From the NCBI RefSeq assembly GCF_001642735.1, contig NZ_LWHM01000001.1, positions 62,001-126,000 on the forward strand: a DNA stretch of 64,000 nt, given 5' to 3'. Position 1 is the first letter of the stretch; every line of letters begins with the position of its first letter. A program made the translations under genes and the position numbers. This DNA comes from Pseudohongiella nitratireducens. Its GTDB lineage: Bacteria; Pseudomonadota; Gammaproteobacteria; Pseudomonadales; Pseudohongiellaceae. Below the pieces are notes generated by a model, which did not search any database, was not told the origin of the DNA, and was given only the letters and a program-made list of their open reading frames with translations. Below are positions 37,505 to 46,733 of the stretch, one piece after another.

Positions 37505-38158
37505 TCAGGCAAATCCGTGCTTGCGTAAAAAGTCCTCATCCAGCGCCGTGCTGGGTTTAGCGGCATCGTCACCGAGCATTAGCCGCTCAAGGTAACGTGC
37601 TATCTGATCGACTTCGATGTTGACATGCTGACCGACCTGATAGCGATGAATAATCGTTTCCTGCTGCGTGTGAGGAATGATATTAACACTGAAACAGGCG
37701 CCATCCACTGCGTTCACGGTCAGGCTCGTCCCGTCGATACAAATCGATCCTTTTGATGATATATATTTCGCCAGCGGGTCAGGGACGCGAAAAACCAGGC
37801 GCTCACTGTCACCATCTGGCGCTTTGGACAGTAACTCACCCAACCCATCCACATGGCCGCTGACCAAATGTCCGCCCAGCCGCGTCCGGGGTGTCAGTGC
37901 TTTCTCCAGATTCACCAGAGAACCTGCTGCCAGTTGCCCAAAGGATGTCAGGTCGATCGTTTCATTCGACACATCGGCAACAAAATGACTGCTATCAAAT
38001 GATGTAACTGTCAGGCAGCAACCATTCACGGCAATACTGTCACCCAGCTGAACATCGGACATATCCAGCCCGGGGCAGTTGACCACCAACTGCCATTGCT
38101 GACCTTTAAGTTTGAAATCAGCGACTGTGCCTGTTGCTTCAATGATTCCTGTAAACAT
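37505..38158 (-). CDS. ribE: Riboflavin synthase alpha subunit
   Basis: 217 residues from ATG 38158 (MFTGIIEATG). Dismutates two lumazine molecules to riboflavin. Two homologous lumazine-binding domains: first with MSDVQLGDSIAVNGCCLTV and VNLEKAL, second starting LGGHLVSGHVDGLG and containing ISSKGSICIDGTSLTVNAV. The seven-codon upstream extension is rejected because the family begins MFTGI. No FMN riboswitch is visible upstream. Confidence 0.96.
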   Translation of the reverse strand: MFTGIIEATGTVADFKLKGQQWQLVVNCPGLDMSDVQLGDSIAVNGCCLTVTSFDSSHFVADVSNETIDLTSFGQLAAGSLVNLEKALTPRTRLGGHLVSGHVDGLGELLSKAPDGDSERLVFRVPDPLAKYISSKGSICIDGTSLTVNAVDGACFSVNIIPHTQQETIIHRYQVGQHVNIEVDQIARYLERLMLGDDAAKPSTALDEDFLRKHGFA

Positions 38159-38223
38159 TCTATTCTCCCGGCCCCGCAATTTTCAGTTAACTGACTTGCA
38201 GACACCCAATCTACATTCTGTAC

Positions 38224-39339
38224 CTAGACGGATTTAATTCGCGCCGAGATACAAAAGTCCTCGCCAATCATTCTCATGTCACTCAAATGTAACGCGATGT
38301 GATCCTGCATTCGCTGTATCCCCGGCAGGTGGAACAACGGCAACGCATCACTGCCCAGGAAACGTGGGCCAATATAGATAACCACTTCATCAACAATGCC
38401 GGCCTGGATGGCAGCGCCACTCAAGGTCGGCCCAGCCTCAAGCATGACCTCATTGCACTGGTACTTTTCCGCGAGAAAGGCCATCGCTACGGCCAGATCA
38501 AGTCGATTAGCCGGTGTCGAAGGCAGTTCGTGGATGTCTACATCAACACCCGCAAAACGATCTTTTTGCTGCTGGTGTGGCTGTCTTGTCAAAAACACGG
38601 TTTGTCCCGGCAAACCAATTAATCGTGAGTCCGGCGGTGTGCGCAAGGCGGAGTCCAGTATGACCCGCAACGGTTGGCGCCCGGTGTATAACGCCCGAAA
38701 CTCCTCCGGAAGCTCTTCCTCGCGAACATTAAGACCCGGATCATCACTTAAAATCGTATTGACACCGGTAACCACTGCACAGTGACTGGCTCGCATGCGC
38801 TGCACGTCAGCACGGGCATCAGCACCAGTGATCCACTTGCTTTCTCCAGATGCCATGGCGGTCCGGCCATCAAGGCTCATCGCCATCTTGCAACTCACCC
38901 AGGGCATACCCTGCGTCATGCGCTTGATAAATCCCCGGTTAATCTGTCGACATTGTTTTTCCAGCACCGGGCCTTCAACCTCAATGCTGGCTTCACGCAA
39001 CTTTTGCAGGCCCTGCCCGGCCACTTTTGGATTAGGATCCTCGCTGCCATACACCACTTTGGCTATACCAGCTGCAATCAGGGCATCCACACAGGGTGGG
39101 GTCTTACCGGTATGGGAACAAGGTTCCAGGGTGACATAGGCCGTCGCACCTCTGGCTTCATCGCCAGCATCGCGAATGGCATTGACCTCAGCATGCGCCT
39201 CTCCGGCCCGAACATGATATCCCTCACCAACGATGCGATCATCATGCGCCAGTACACAGCCAACACGAGGGTTGGGGGTCGCACTTAATACTGATTGCGC
39301 CAATGTCACAGCACGTTGCATCATTTGCTCTGACGTCAC
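38224..39339 (-). CDS. ribD: Bifunctional riboflavin deaminase/reductase RibD
   Basis: 371 residues. The N-terminal deaminase domain has the zinc motifs HAEVNAI (near residue 47) and PCSHTGKTPPC (near residue 74). The C-terminal reductase domain has WVSCKMAMSLDGRTAMASGESKWITG and EAGPTLSGA. Follows nrdR by 96 bp on the same strand, the usual order. Confidence 0.96.
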   Translation of the reverse strand: MTSEQMMQRAVTLAQSVLSATPNPRVGCVLAHDDRIVGEGYHVRAGEAHAEVNAIRDAGDEARGATAYVTLEPCSHTGKTPPCVDALIAAGIAKVVYGSEDPNPKVAGQGLQKLREASIEVEGPVLEKQCRQINRGFIKRMTQGMPWVSCKMAMSLDGRTAMASGESKWITGADARADVQRMRASHCAVVTGVNTILSDDPGLNVREEELPEEFRALYTGRQPLRVILDSALRTPPDSRLIGLPGQTVFLTRQPHQQQKDRFAGVDVDIHELPSTPANRLDLAVAMAFLAEKYQCNEVMLEAGPTLSGAAIQAGIVDEVVIYIGPRFLGSDALPLFHLPGIQRMQDHIALHLSDMRMIGEDFCISARIKSV

Positions 39340-39435
39340 TGTTAAGCACTCCTGATTTCAATATCCGGGATTTGATGTACACGCACTGCTCACTGCATTC
39401 GCGCATCGCGACGGAGCAAAGTGACCGGGCTGGTC

Positions 39436-39888
39436 TTATTCTTGTGAGAGCCGATCAATTTCGGCGCGAAACTCGTTGAGATCTTTAAAACTGCGATAGA
39501 CCGAGGCAAAGCGAACAAAGGCCACTTCGTCCAGTTGACGCAGTTCTTTCATTACCTCTTCACCCAGTAATCGTGAATTGACTTCGCGCTCGCCGGTGGC
39601 GCGAATATTATGTTTGATGCGGTTCACGGCCGACTCAACACTCTCAATGCTGACCGGCCGCTTCTCCAGCGCCTTCATCAAACCTGATTTCAGTTTGGGC
39701 TCATCAAAAGGTTCGCGATTGCCATTTTGCTTAATGATGCGCGGCATGACCAGTTCAGCCGTTTCGTAAGTGGTGAACCGCTCGGCGCAAGTGATGCACT
39801 CGCGCCGACGACGAACCTGGTCACCTTCGGCAACCAGGCGTGAGTCAATCACTTTCGTGTCAAGCGCACCGCAAAAAGGACAATGCAT
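39436..39888 (-). CDS. nrdR: Transcriptional repressor NrdR
   Basis: 150 residues. Represses ribonucleotide reductase genes by sensing ATP/dATP. Seen: zinc ribbon [17 protein letters not shown] with [16 protein letters not shown], then the ATP-cone ([17 protein letters not shown]). Thirty-three bp after glyA on the same strand; the glyA-nrdR-ribD order is frequent in Gammaproteobacteria. Confidence 0.97.
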   Translation of the reverse strand: MHCPFCGALDTKVIDSRLVAEGDQVRRRRECITCAERFTTYETAELVMPRIIKQNGNREPFDEPKLKSGLMKALEKRPVSIESVESAVNRIKHNIRATGEREVNSRLLGEEVMKELRQLDEVAFVRFASVYRSFKDLNEFRAEIDRLSQE

Positions 39889-39921
39889 ACTAAAAATGCC
39901 TCCGAAGGCAGAGTCAGGTTA

Positions 39922-41181
39922 TCAGGCCTGACGGTATACCGGGAAGCGAGCACATAGCGCTTTGACTTTCTCTCTGACGCTATCAATCACGGTCTCATTA
40001 TCGATATCGGCGAGAATATCACACATCCAGTCGGTCAACTGCGCCACTTCAGCCTCTTTCATGCCACGGCGCGTAACCGCAGGTGAGCCGATACGCAGGC
40101 CACTGGTCACGAACGGTGGACGAGGATCGTTGGGGACAGCGTTTTTGTTAACAGTAATAAACGCTTTACCCAGCGCTGCATCAGCGTCTTTACCCGTGAT
40201 GTCCTGTTTGACCAGGCTCAGCAGGAAGAGGTGATCGTCAGTACCGCCCGACACCACATCAAAACCACGCTTGATAAACCCTTCAGCCATGGTTTGTGCG
40301 TTTTTCACAACCTGCTGCTGGTAGACTTTAAAGTCATCCGCCATGGCTTCTTTGAAACATACTGCTTTGGCGGCGATCACATGCATCAGCGGGCCGCCCT
40401 GGCTTTCCGGGAATACCGCAAAATTTAGTTTTTTCTCAATTTCCGGATTGGATTTGGCGAGAATAATACCACCACGGGGTCCACCCAGCGTTTTATGGGT
40501 CGTCGTGGTAGTCACATCAGCAATTTGTACCGGGCTGGGGTAAACGCCGGCAGCAACCAGGCCTGCGATGTGAGCCATATCAACCAGCAGGTAGGCACCC
40601 ACTTTATCGGCAATTTCGCGGAACTTGTTCCAGTCAATGATGCGTGAATACGCGGAGAAGCCAGCCACGATCATTTTCGGCTTATGCTCTACGGCCAGCG
40701 CTTCAACCTGGTCATAATCAATCTCACCCGTTTCTTCGTTGATGCCGTACTGAACAGCATTGTAGATGCGACCGGAGAAACTGACGCTGGCACCGTGAGT
40801 CAGGTGGCCGCCGTGCGCCAGGCTCATGCCCAGCACCGTGTCACCGGGCTTCAGCAAGGCCATATAAACAGCTGCATTTGCCTGCGAACCGGAGTGAGGC
40901 TGAACGTTGGCATAGTCGGCACCGAACAGTGCCTTGGCACGATCAATGGCCAGCGTTTCCACCACGTCCACGTATTCACAGCCACCGTAATAGCGCTTGG
41001 CCGGGTAACCTTCGGCATATTTGTTGGTCAGCACTGTGCCCTGCGCTTCCATAACGCGCGGGCTGGTATAGTTTTCCGAAGCAATCAGTTCGATATGCTC
41101 TTCCTGGCGCTGACGCTCACCTTCAATGGCTGCGTACAGATCCGGATCAAAGTCTTTGATATTCATGTCAGTGCTAAACAT
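39922..41181 (-). CDS. glyA: Serine hydroxymethyltransferase
   Basis: 419 residues from ATG 41181 ([10 protein letters not shown]), which has GGGGA 6 nt upstream; an in-frame start four codons earlier lacks spacing for that site. PLP enzyme interconverting serine and glycine with tetrahydrofolate. Seen: [31 protein letters not shown], and the PLP lysine in [14 protein letters not shown] near residue 233. Divergent from ettA with 163 bp between. Confidence 0.97.
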   Translation of the reverse strand: MFSTDMNIKDFDPDLYAAIEGERQRQEEHIELIASENYTSPRVMEAQGTVLTNKYAEGYPAKRYYGGCEYVDVVETLAIDRAKALFGADYANVQPHSGSQANAAVYMALLKPGDTVLGMSLAHGGHLTHGASVSFSGRIYNAVQYGINEETGEIDYDQVEALAVEHKPKMIVAGFSAYSRIIDWNKFREIADKVGAYLLVDMAHIAGLVAAGVYPSPVQIADVTTTTTHKTLGGPRGGIILAKSNPEIEKKLNFAVFPESQGGPLMHVIAAKAVCFKEAMADDFKVYQQQVVKNAQTMAEGFIKRGFDVVSGGTDDHLFLLSLVKQDITGKDADAALGKAFITVNKNAVPNDPRPPFVTSGLRIGSPAVTRRGMKEAEVAQLTDWMCDILADIDNETVIDSVREKVKALCARFPVYRQA

Positions 41182-41344
41182 GCAAGTCCCCATGGCTGGA
41201 TTTTCGATGGAGCGGTATTTTACATGATGTCAGGCCACTCGGCATCCGGAAATTCCGCACCTCTCGTGTTAGAATCGCCTTAAATTTCGCGGACAGGCCA
41301 TTCCTGCCGCTTTTTATTGCTAGTTAGCCGGAGAATTCAACAAC

Positions 41345-43021
41345 ATGGCACAGTTCGTCTATACCATGAATCGGGTCGGAAAAGTCGTTCCACCCAAGAA
41401 AGAAATCCTCAAGGACATCTCTCTATCCTTCTTTCCTGGCGCCAAAATCGGTGTACTGGGTCTGAACGGTGCGGGTAAATCCACGCTGCTGCGCATCATG
41501 GCCGGTGTGGATCAGGAGTATCACGGTGAAGCGAGGGCGCAAAGCGGCATCAATGTTGGCTACCTGCCACAGGAACCCCAACTGAACCCGGAAAAAGATG
41601 TGCGCGGCAATGTTGAAGAAGGCATGGGCGAAACCATCAAACTGCTGGAAGAGTTCAACGCCATCAGTGACCGCTTTGCCGAGCCGATGAGCGATGACGA
41701 AATGAATCAGTTGCTGGAGCGCCAGGGCGAGCTGCAAAATGCCATCGACGCCTGTAACGGCTGGGAAATCGAGCGCACGCTGGAGCGCGCCGCCGACGCT
41801 TTGCGTTTACCCGCCTGGGACGCCGACGTGACCAAACTGTCCGGTGGTGAGAAGCGCCGGGTAGCGCTTTGTCGCCTGTTGCTGTCCAGCCCCGACATGC
41901 TGTTGCTGGACGAACCAACCAACCACCTGGACGCCGAGAGTGTCGCCTGGCTGGAACGCTTCCTGGTGGAGTTCTCTGGCACCGTGGTTGCGATTACGCA
42001 CGATCGCTACTTCCTCGACAACGCCGCCGGCTGGATCCTCGAACTCGATCGCGGCTATGGCATTCCCTTTGAAGGCAACTACACCAACTGGCTGGAAGCC
42101 AAGGAAAAACGTCTTGATATCGAAGCCAAGCAGGAAGCGGCTCGCGAAAAAACCATCAAGTCGGAACTGGAGTGGGTGCGCAACAACCCCAAAGGCCGCC
42201 AGGCCAAGAGCAAAGCACGTCTGGCCCGCTTTGAGGAGATGAACTCCCAGGACTTCCAGAAACGCAACGAAACCACCGAACTCTACATCCCGCCAGGCCA
42301 GCGCCTGGGTGACAAGGTGATTGAAGTGAACAACCTCAGCAAAGGCTTTGGTGAGCGAGCGCTGATCAGCGACCTCAGCTTCGCTGTGCCCAAAGGCGCG
42401 ATTGTCGGCATTATCGGCGGTAACGGTGCCGGTAAAACGACTTTCCTGCGTATGCTGACCGGTACAGAGCAGCCTGACAGCGGCTCTATCGAACTCGGTG
42501 ACACGGTCGACATGGCTTATGTTGACCAAAGCCGGGACACGCTCGATGGCAGCAAAACAGTCTGGCAGGAAATTTCTGATGAGCAGGATATCCTGCAAAT
42601 TGGTCGCTATGAAGTACAGTCGCGCTCATACGTGGGCCGGTTCAATTTCAAAGGTGCCGATCAGCAAAAATACATCAAAGAATTATCCGGTGGTGAGCGC
42701 AACCGGGTTCACCTGGCAAAACTGCTAAAGCGTGGCGCCAATGTTCTGCTGCTTGACGAACCGACCAACGATCTTGATATCGAAACACTGCGCGCACTGG
42801 AAGAAGGCCTGCTGAACTTCCCCGGCAGCGTTATCGTCGTATCGCACGACCGCTGGTTCCTGGACCGAATCTGTACTCACATCCTGGCCTTTGAGGGCGA
42901 CAGTGAGGTGGTTTTCCATGAAGGTAACTACACGGATTACGAAGCGGATCGCAAAAAACGCCAGGGCGGAGATGCTCAGCCCACGCGGATGAAATACCGA
43001 CGCCTTGGCAACCCATCGTGA
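41345..43021 (+). CDS. ettA: Energy-dependent translational throttle protein EttA
   Basis: 558 residues. ABC-F protein that binds the ribosomal E site and gates the first peptide bond according to ATP/ADP. Two ABC cassettes: Walker A LGLNGAGKSTLLRIM and GGNGAGKTTFLRML; signatures LSGGEKRRVALCR and LSGGERNRVHLAK; Walker B followed by EPTNHLD and EPTNDLD. The arm and linker (EWVRNNPKGRQAKSKARL, PPGQRLGDKVIEV) are specific to EttA. N-terminus MAQFVYTMNRVGKVVPPKK is typical. Confidence 0.97.
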   Translation: MAQFVYTMNRVGKVVPPKKEILKDISLSFFPGAKIGVLGLNGAGKSTLLRIMAGVDQEYHGEARAQSGINVGYLPQEPQLNPEKDVRGNVEEGMGETIKLLEEFNAISDRFAEPMSDDEMNQLLERQGELQNAIDACNGWEIERTLERAADALRLPAWDADVTKLSGGEKRRVALCRLLLSSPDMLLLDEPTNHLDAESVAWLERFLVEFSGTVVAITHDRYFLDNAAGWILELDRGYGIPFEGNYTNWLEAKEKRLDIEAKQEAAREKTIKSELEWVRNNPKGRQAKSKARLARFEEMNSQDFQKRNETTELYIPPGQRLGDKVIEVNNLSKGFGERALISDLSFAVPKGAIVGIIGGNGAGKTTFLRMLTGTEQPDSGSIELGDTVDMAYVDQSRDTLDGSKTVWQEISDEQDILQIGRYEVQSRSYVGRFNFKGADQQKYIKELSGGERNRVHLAKLLKRGANVLLLDEPTNDLDIETLRALEEGLLNFPGSVIVVSHDRWFLDRICTHILAFEGDSEVVFHEGNYTDYEADRKKRQGGDAQPTRMKYRRLGNPS

Positions 43022-43174
43022 TATAAGTCACAAAACGACACATTCGGTGGCAGTACTCAGTTCAAGTCTGTCAGACTGCCGCCGATATTCTCGGATGACA
43101 ATATTGTCGGACTGCACTGGATATTTCTGGGGGGCGATACCAGCGCAGCATCACAGCCGTAACGAGCAAAACTC

Positions 43175-43567
43175 ATGACTGCACAAGATTCAGGCACCGC
43201 TGCCAACCAGGCACAACGCGCTTTTACCCGTATTTTCTTCGATGCTGAAACCGTTGCCACTCAGGAGGTAGCGGGCGAGCCCAGATTCTGGCCAGTAGAG
43301 TTGGTAGACATTTCCCTGCAGGGTATTTTGATTCGTATATTACCTGATCAACATATCGACCCGGACTCCCCTGTCGAAATCAATATTCACCTGGGCGGTG
43401 ATGTGCAGATATGCATGGAAACCGAGGTCGTTAATCAGCGCGAGGATTGTCTGGGGCTGACATGCCGACATATTGACGTGGACAGCATGACTCACCTGCG
43501 CCGCCTGGTAGAACTTAACATTGGTGACACCAGCCTGCTGGAGCGCGAGCTGCACGCACTGACCTGA
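43175..43567 (+). CDS. PilZ domain protein
   Basis: 130 residues. Single PilZ domain: RAFTR (RxxxR) near residue 15 and DISLQG (DxSxxG) near residue 45, the two c-di-GMP-binding motifs. PilZ adaptors connect c-di-GMP to motility, adhesion or exopolysaccharide. A PAS-GGDEF protein at 53.9 kb is a possible but unproven upstream partner. Follows ettA by 153 bp, a region with only short dyads. Confidence 0.85.
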   Translation: MTAQDSGTAANQAQRAFTRIFFDAETVATQEVAGEPRFWPVELVDISLQGILIRILPDQHIDPDSPVEINIHLGGDVQICMETEVVNQREDCLGLTCRHIDVDSMTHLRRLVELNIGDTSLLERELHALT

Positions 43568-43660
43568 TGACCTCCACCTCTAAACAAACACACCTGCATC
43601 TGAGCACCTTCACCTGACTGGGCCACTCAACTGAACAGAGAATCTCAGCCGCGAAGCGCA

Positions 43661-44344
43661 TCAGATCGAAAGCTTCTTCCGTAACGCCTGCATATGCTCT
43701 TCCTGCTCTTCCGGTTCAGGCACTCGCACACTTCGTTCAGGCAGGCCATGCGCCACCGGCATCGATAAATCTTCACCATGCAGGACCCGCTTGCATAATT
43801 GACGGTAGCAATAAGCGAACCTTGGTAATACCTTTTCCTCAGGCTCCGTCGCAAGCACAAACCAGTCGGTTTGCTGCCCGGCATGATAGACAGCCGGATG
43901 CGACCAGTCGTAGCTGGCCTTGGGCGCCGAAGCACGGCAGGCTTCGACATAGGCCTCATATTCTGTCGGCAAGCCGAACAGCTCCATACCCTGCTCGCAG
44001 GCATTGACCACGGAAGACACCGTGGGCAGATAGGTCTGGGTTTTTACCAGGTGTCGGGCAGCAACTAGAATTTGCTGCGGATGGAAATCACTCAGACACT
44101 GAAGCCAGTATTTTTTGGCCAGCACCAGACGATCCGGATCTCCATAGGCTTTCTGGAACTGGTTATGGTAGGCCAGCTCAAATTCAGCAAACATCTGGTT
44201 CACTGCATCAATCAGATCCGGCCCCTCATGATTGTCATCACGAGAGCGTCGCTGTTTACTCTGCCCAGCTCCGGTCTGTGAGCCGGCGGAATGTGGCTTC
44301 AAGCCCTTGTCCATTCGATTGATTACCGTGTTGATCGACTGCAT
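43661..44344 (-). CDS. Replication protein P-like (phage lambda P family)
   Basis: 227 residues from ATG 44344, or 217 from the in-frame ATG 44314. Basic linker, then LIDAVNQMFAEFELAYHNQFQKAYGD, LVLAKKYWLQCLSDFHPQQILVAARHLVK, YLPTVSSVVNACEQGMELFGLP, the pattern of chromosomal lambda-P-like proteins. Lambda P loads the DnaB helicase and lacks an ATPase domain, as here. The start lies inside the upstream DnaT-like gene (89 or 59 bp overlap), so translation is coupled. There are no other phage genes nearby. Confidence 0.75.
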   Translation of the reverse strand: MQSINTVINRMDKGLKPHSAGSQTGAGQSKQRRSRDDNHEGPDLIDAVNQMFAEFELAYHNQFQKAYGDPDRLVLAKKYWLQCLSDFHPQQILVAARHLVKTQTYLPTVSSVVNACEQGMELFGLPTEYEAYVEACRASAPKASYDWSHPAVYHAGQQTDWFVLATEPEEKVLPRFAYCYRQLCKRVLHGEDLSMPVAHGLPERSVRVPEPEEQEEHMQALRKKLSI

Positions 44345-45431
44345 TGGCTGTGTTTAGTCCCGATTTCAGCGCCTCGGGTCGGCGTGCCCAGGCGTATTTT
44401 ACATATTGCAGAAACCGCGTATTCCAGGATGCATGCGCCTGCCCGGAATCACGCCAGTACAGGACAAACTCCGGCACCTTCCGGCGGGCAAATGCCTCAT
44501 CGATTTCCGCCATCTCCAGAATATCATAGACATCCGCACTGGGTTGCCAGTCTGCAGGAATCTGTCGTGGCAATCCGCCCTCGCCCATGGTTGCCCGGTA
44601 CCGGGCCCACTGCCGGCGGATATGTTCGATGAAACGCGTACTCCAGGGCCCTTCTGCGGCACCACGTTCACGCCAGTAAAGCACGAACTCGGCAACCGCG
44701 TCCTCAATAAACGCCTGACTGACACCGTCGCGCATCAGTATCTGCACCGCATCCGGATCAGGCTGCCAGTCCGGGTGCATGATCGACGGTCGCTCACCAC
44801 CGCGACGTGCCTGCTGATGTCGCCATTGCTTAAGCACATGACGATAAAACACATTCCCCCAGGAAAAACGGGACTCGCCACGCTCACGCCAGTACAGCAC
44901 AAAGGACTGTACCTGATCTCTGGCAAACGTCTCAGGGATACCGTGCTGCCGGCACATGGCCAACCAGTCATCGCCAGGCTGCCAATCGGGTGCAATATAG
45001 CCTGCCTTACGCTGCGGCTGATTCCTGGCTGCAGCAGAAGGCACGGCAGCTGCAACCGGTGCCGAGGACTGATCAGCACCAGACACAGCCACTTCTGAAG
45101 CCGCTTGAGGTGATACATCATCCGGCTGCTCCTGATTGATCGCAAACCACCAGCTGTCACCGTTCCCGGTTCCGGCATCCACCTGAATCAGGCCAAGATC
45201 AGAAAGCTTGCTCTGCACCCGTTTGATATCAATCCAGGCCCAGAACGGGAACATGTCTATCAAGGTCTGCTGGTCAATCTCCACCCAGTCAAGACGCCCC
45301 CGGCGGCTCAATTTTCGGTGAGTCATACACTCACTTAAGACATGCAACATTACCGCCTCTTCCAGACCGATAGTCGCAGCCAGAGTAGGAGAAACAATAA
45401 GTGGACGCTCAGGGATCAGCGAAGATTGCAT
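44256..45431 (-). CDS. DnaT-like protein with three tandem DnaT ssDNA-binding repeats
   Basis: 391 residues from ATG 45431 (MQSSLIPERP), where homology begins. Residues 1-100 form a winged-helix-like domain (LAATIGLEEAVMLHVLSE, WVEIDQQTLIDMFPFW). After a proline/alanine linker come three copies of about 55 residues at 149-204, 221-275 and 294-349. Each opens DWQP and holds FVLYWRxxG and a W...F...V/I..W core, the DnaT C-terminal motif. E. coli DnaT has one copy. DnaT and DnaC restart replication through PriA/DnaB; here the partner would be the overlapping lambda-P-like gene. Role in this organism inferred. Confidence 0.8.
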   Translation of the reverse strand: MQSSLIPERPLIVSPTLAATIGLEEAVMLHVLSECMTHRKLSRRGRLDWVEIDQQTLIDMFPFWAWIDIKRVQSKLSDLGLIQVDAGTGNGDSWWFAINQEQPDDVSPQAASEVAVSGADQSSAPVAAAVPSAAARNQPQRKAGYIAPDWQPGDDWLAMCRQHGIPETFARDQVQSFVLYWRERGESRFSWGNVFYRHVLKQWRHQQARRGGERPSIMHPDWQPDPDAVQILMRDGVSQAFIEDAVAEFVLYWRERGAAEGPWSTRFIEHIRRQWARYRATMGEGGLPRQIPADWQPSADVYDILEMAEIDEAFARRKVPEFVLYWRDSGQAHASWNTRFLQYVKYAWARRPEALKSGLNTANAVDQHGNQSNGQGLEATFRRLTDRSWAE

Positions 45432-45647
45432 AATTGGATCAAACCTTGCATAACATTGCACAGACCACACAAAGGCACTGGGCATGACACGATGGTGTAA
45501 ACGAAGAATCATGGCGCCTGTATTTGTAAGAGCAAATCAGGGCCTGAAAGCGGATAAGCTTAACACAGCAGGGAGAGATGCACCCAGCAAGCAAACGGCC
45601 ATAAGAAACGACTGTCAAATACAGGACGCCCTGTTTTGGCGCCACCC

Positions 45648-46733
45648 ATGATGCAATGCACTGCATTAGTGCAAAAACAGAATTTAAAAACACAAGGACA
45701 GCCGACTTTGCCAAAGAATGAGACGCTTAGAGCAGAGCCTTCAGCCTTATTGAAGGAGCCTTCAGCCTCAATGAAAGAGCCTTCAGCTTCAGTTAAAGAG
45801 CCATCAGCCTTATTGAAGCAGCTCCAGCACGATGAACAGTTACCCGTTCACTGGTTTGAGGATGCACTGGTTTGGATCGTCAAACTCTCTACCATGCTAG
45901 CGGAGTTGCACGAGCAACGTCGCCATCCGTTATGCATTGGCATCAATGGTGCTCAAGGCAGCGGCAAAACAACACTGTCTCTCGCGCTTGATATGTTGCT
46001 AACCAAGACCTATGGACTGCGCTGTCAGACACTCTCTATTGATGACTTCTACCTCAGCCGCCAGGACAGAGAAAAACTCGCCAGACAGGTTCACCCCCTG
46101 CTGCAGACCCGAGGTGTCCCCGGCACTCACAATTGCGAACTGGCCATCAATACCATCCAGCAATTAAAACAGGGAAAAACCTGCCTCATTCCGCGTTTTA
46201 ATAAAGCAACCGACAATCCGCTCCCTACTAGTGCATGGTCCAGCAGTACCAGCCAGCCGGATATTATCCTGTTTGAAGGCTGGTGTGTCGGGATTCCGCC
46301 CCAGTATGAGAGCAAACTGAACACGCCTGTTAACTCACTGGAGCAACACGAAGATCCTCAGAAGCTGTGGCGCCAATATGTACAGCAACAGTTGTCAGGC
46401 TCCTATCAGACACTGTTTAAGGAACTGGACCTACTGGTTTTCCTCCAGGCTCCCGGATTTGAGTGTGTCCATCAATGGCGGCTGGAACAGGAAAACAAGC
46501 TGGCCGAACGAAACCAGCATAAAAACAACAACGCCATCATGAACGAGGCAGAAATCCAGCGCTTTATTGCGCATTACCAACGGTTGACGGAACATGCCTT
46601 GCAGTGCCTGCCGTCTCTGGCCAACGTTATTATTCCACTGGATGAAAAACACCGGTTGACTGGCTGCCACGTTAACCGTGAACTGGTAAAAGACATGTTA
46701 GAACGGGGTAAAAAAGAAGGCTTAACATCATGA
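45648..46733 (+). CDS. D-glycerate kinase (GLYK-type P-loop kinase)
   Basis: 361 residues if ATG 45648 is used (ATG 45651 also possible). An N-terminal tail with four 7-residue repeats is followed by a kinase domain: Walker A NGAQGSGKTTLSLAL near residue 100, SIDDFYLSRQDREKLARQVHPL, LQTRGVPGTHN, IPRFNKATDN, LFEGWCVG, LVFLQAPGFECVHQWRLEQE. This is the plant and yeast D-glycerate 3-kinase family. First gene of a four-gene operon; it should return the glycerate released by the phosphorylase to 3-phosphoglycerate. Overlaps the next gene by 4 bp. Confidence 0.83.
   Translation: MMQCTALVQKQNLKTQGQPTLPKNETLRAEPSALLKEPSASMKEPSASVKEPSALLKQLQHDEQLPVHWFEDALVWIVKLSTMLAELHEQRRHPLCIGINGAQGSGKTTLSLALDMLLTKTYGLRCQTLSIDDFYLSRQDREKLARQVHPLLQTRGVPGTHNCELAINTIQQLKQGKTCLIPRFNKATDNPLPTSAWSSSTSQPDIILFEGWCVGIPPQYESKLNTPVNSLEQHEDPQKLWRQYVQQQLSGSYQTLFKELDLLVFLQAPGFECVHQWRLEQENKLAERNQHKNNNAIMNEAEIQRFIAHYQRLTEHALQCLPSLANVIIPLDEKHRLTGCHVNRELVKDMLERGKKEGLTS
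45735..45818 (+). repeat. Four 21-bp tandem repeats in the glycerate kinase N-terminus
   Basis: Units at 45735-45755, 45756-45776, 45777-45797 and 45798-45818, each close to GAGCCTTCAGCCTTATTGAA plus one base. They encode EPSALLK, EPSASMK, EPSASVK and EPSALLK. Units 1 and 4 are the most alike; units 2 and 3 carry mostly third-position and conservative changes. They precede the kinase fold, so copy number could vary without harming catalysis. Confidence 0.9.

Noticed and set aside
37447-39435. FMN riboswitch before the riboflavin genes
   Set aside because: No RFN-type conserved segments found in the gaps before ribD, ribE or ribBA on the minus strand.
41807-42598. 263-codon open frame antisense to ettA
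   Set aside because: Shadow of ettA codon bias; no start signal or homology.
43661-45431. Prophage remnant
   Set aside because: The lambda-P-like and DnaT-like genes stand alone between ordinary genes, without integrase, structural or lysis genes.
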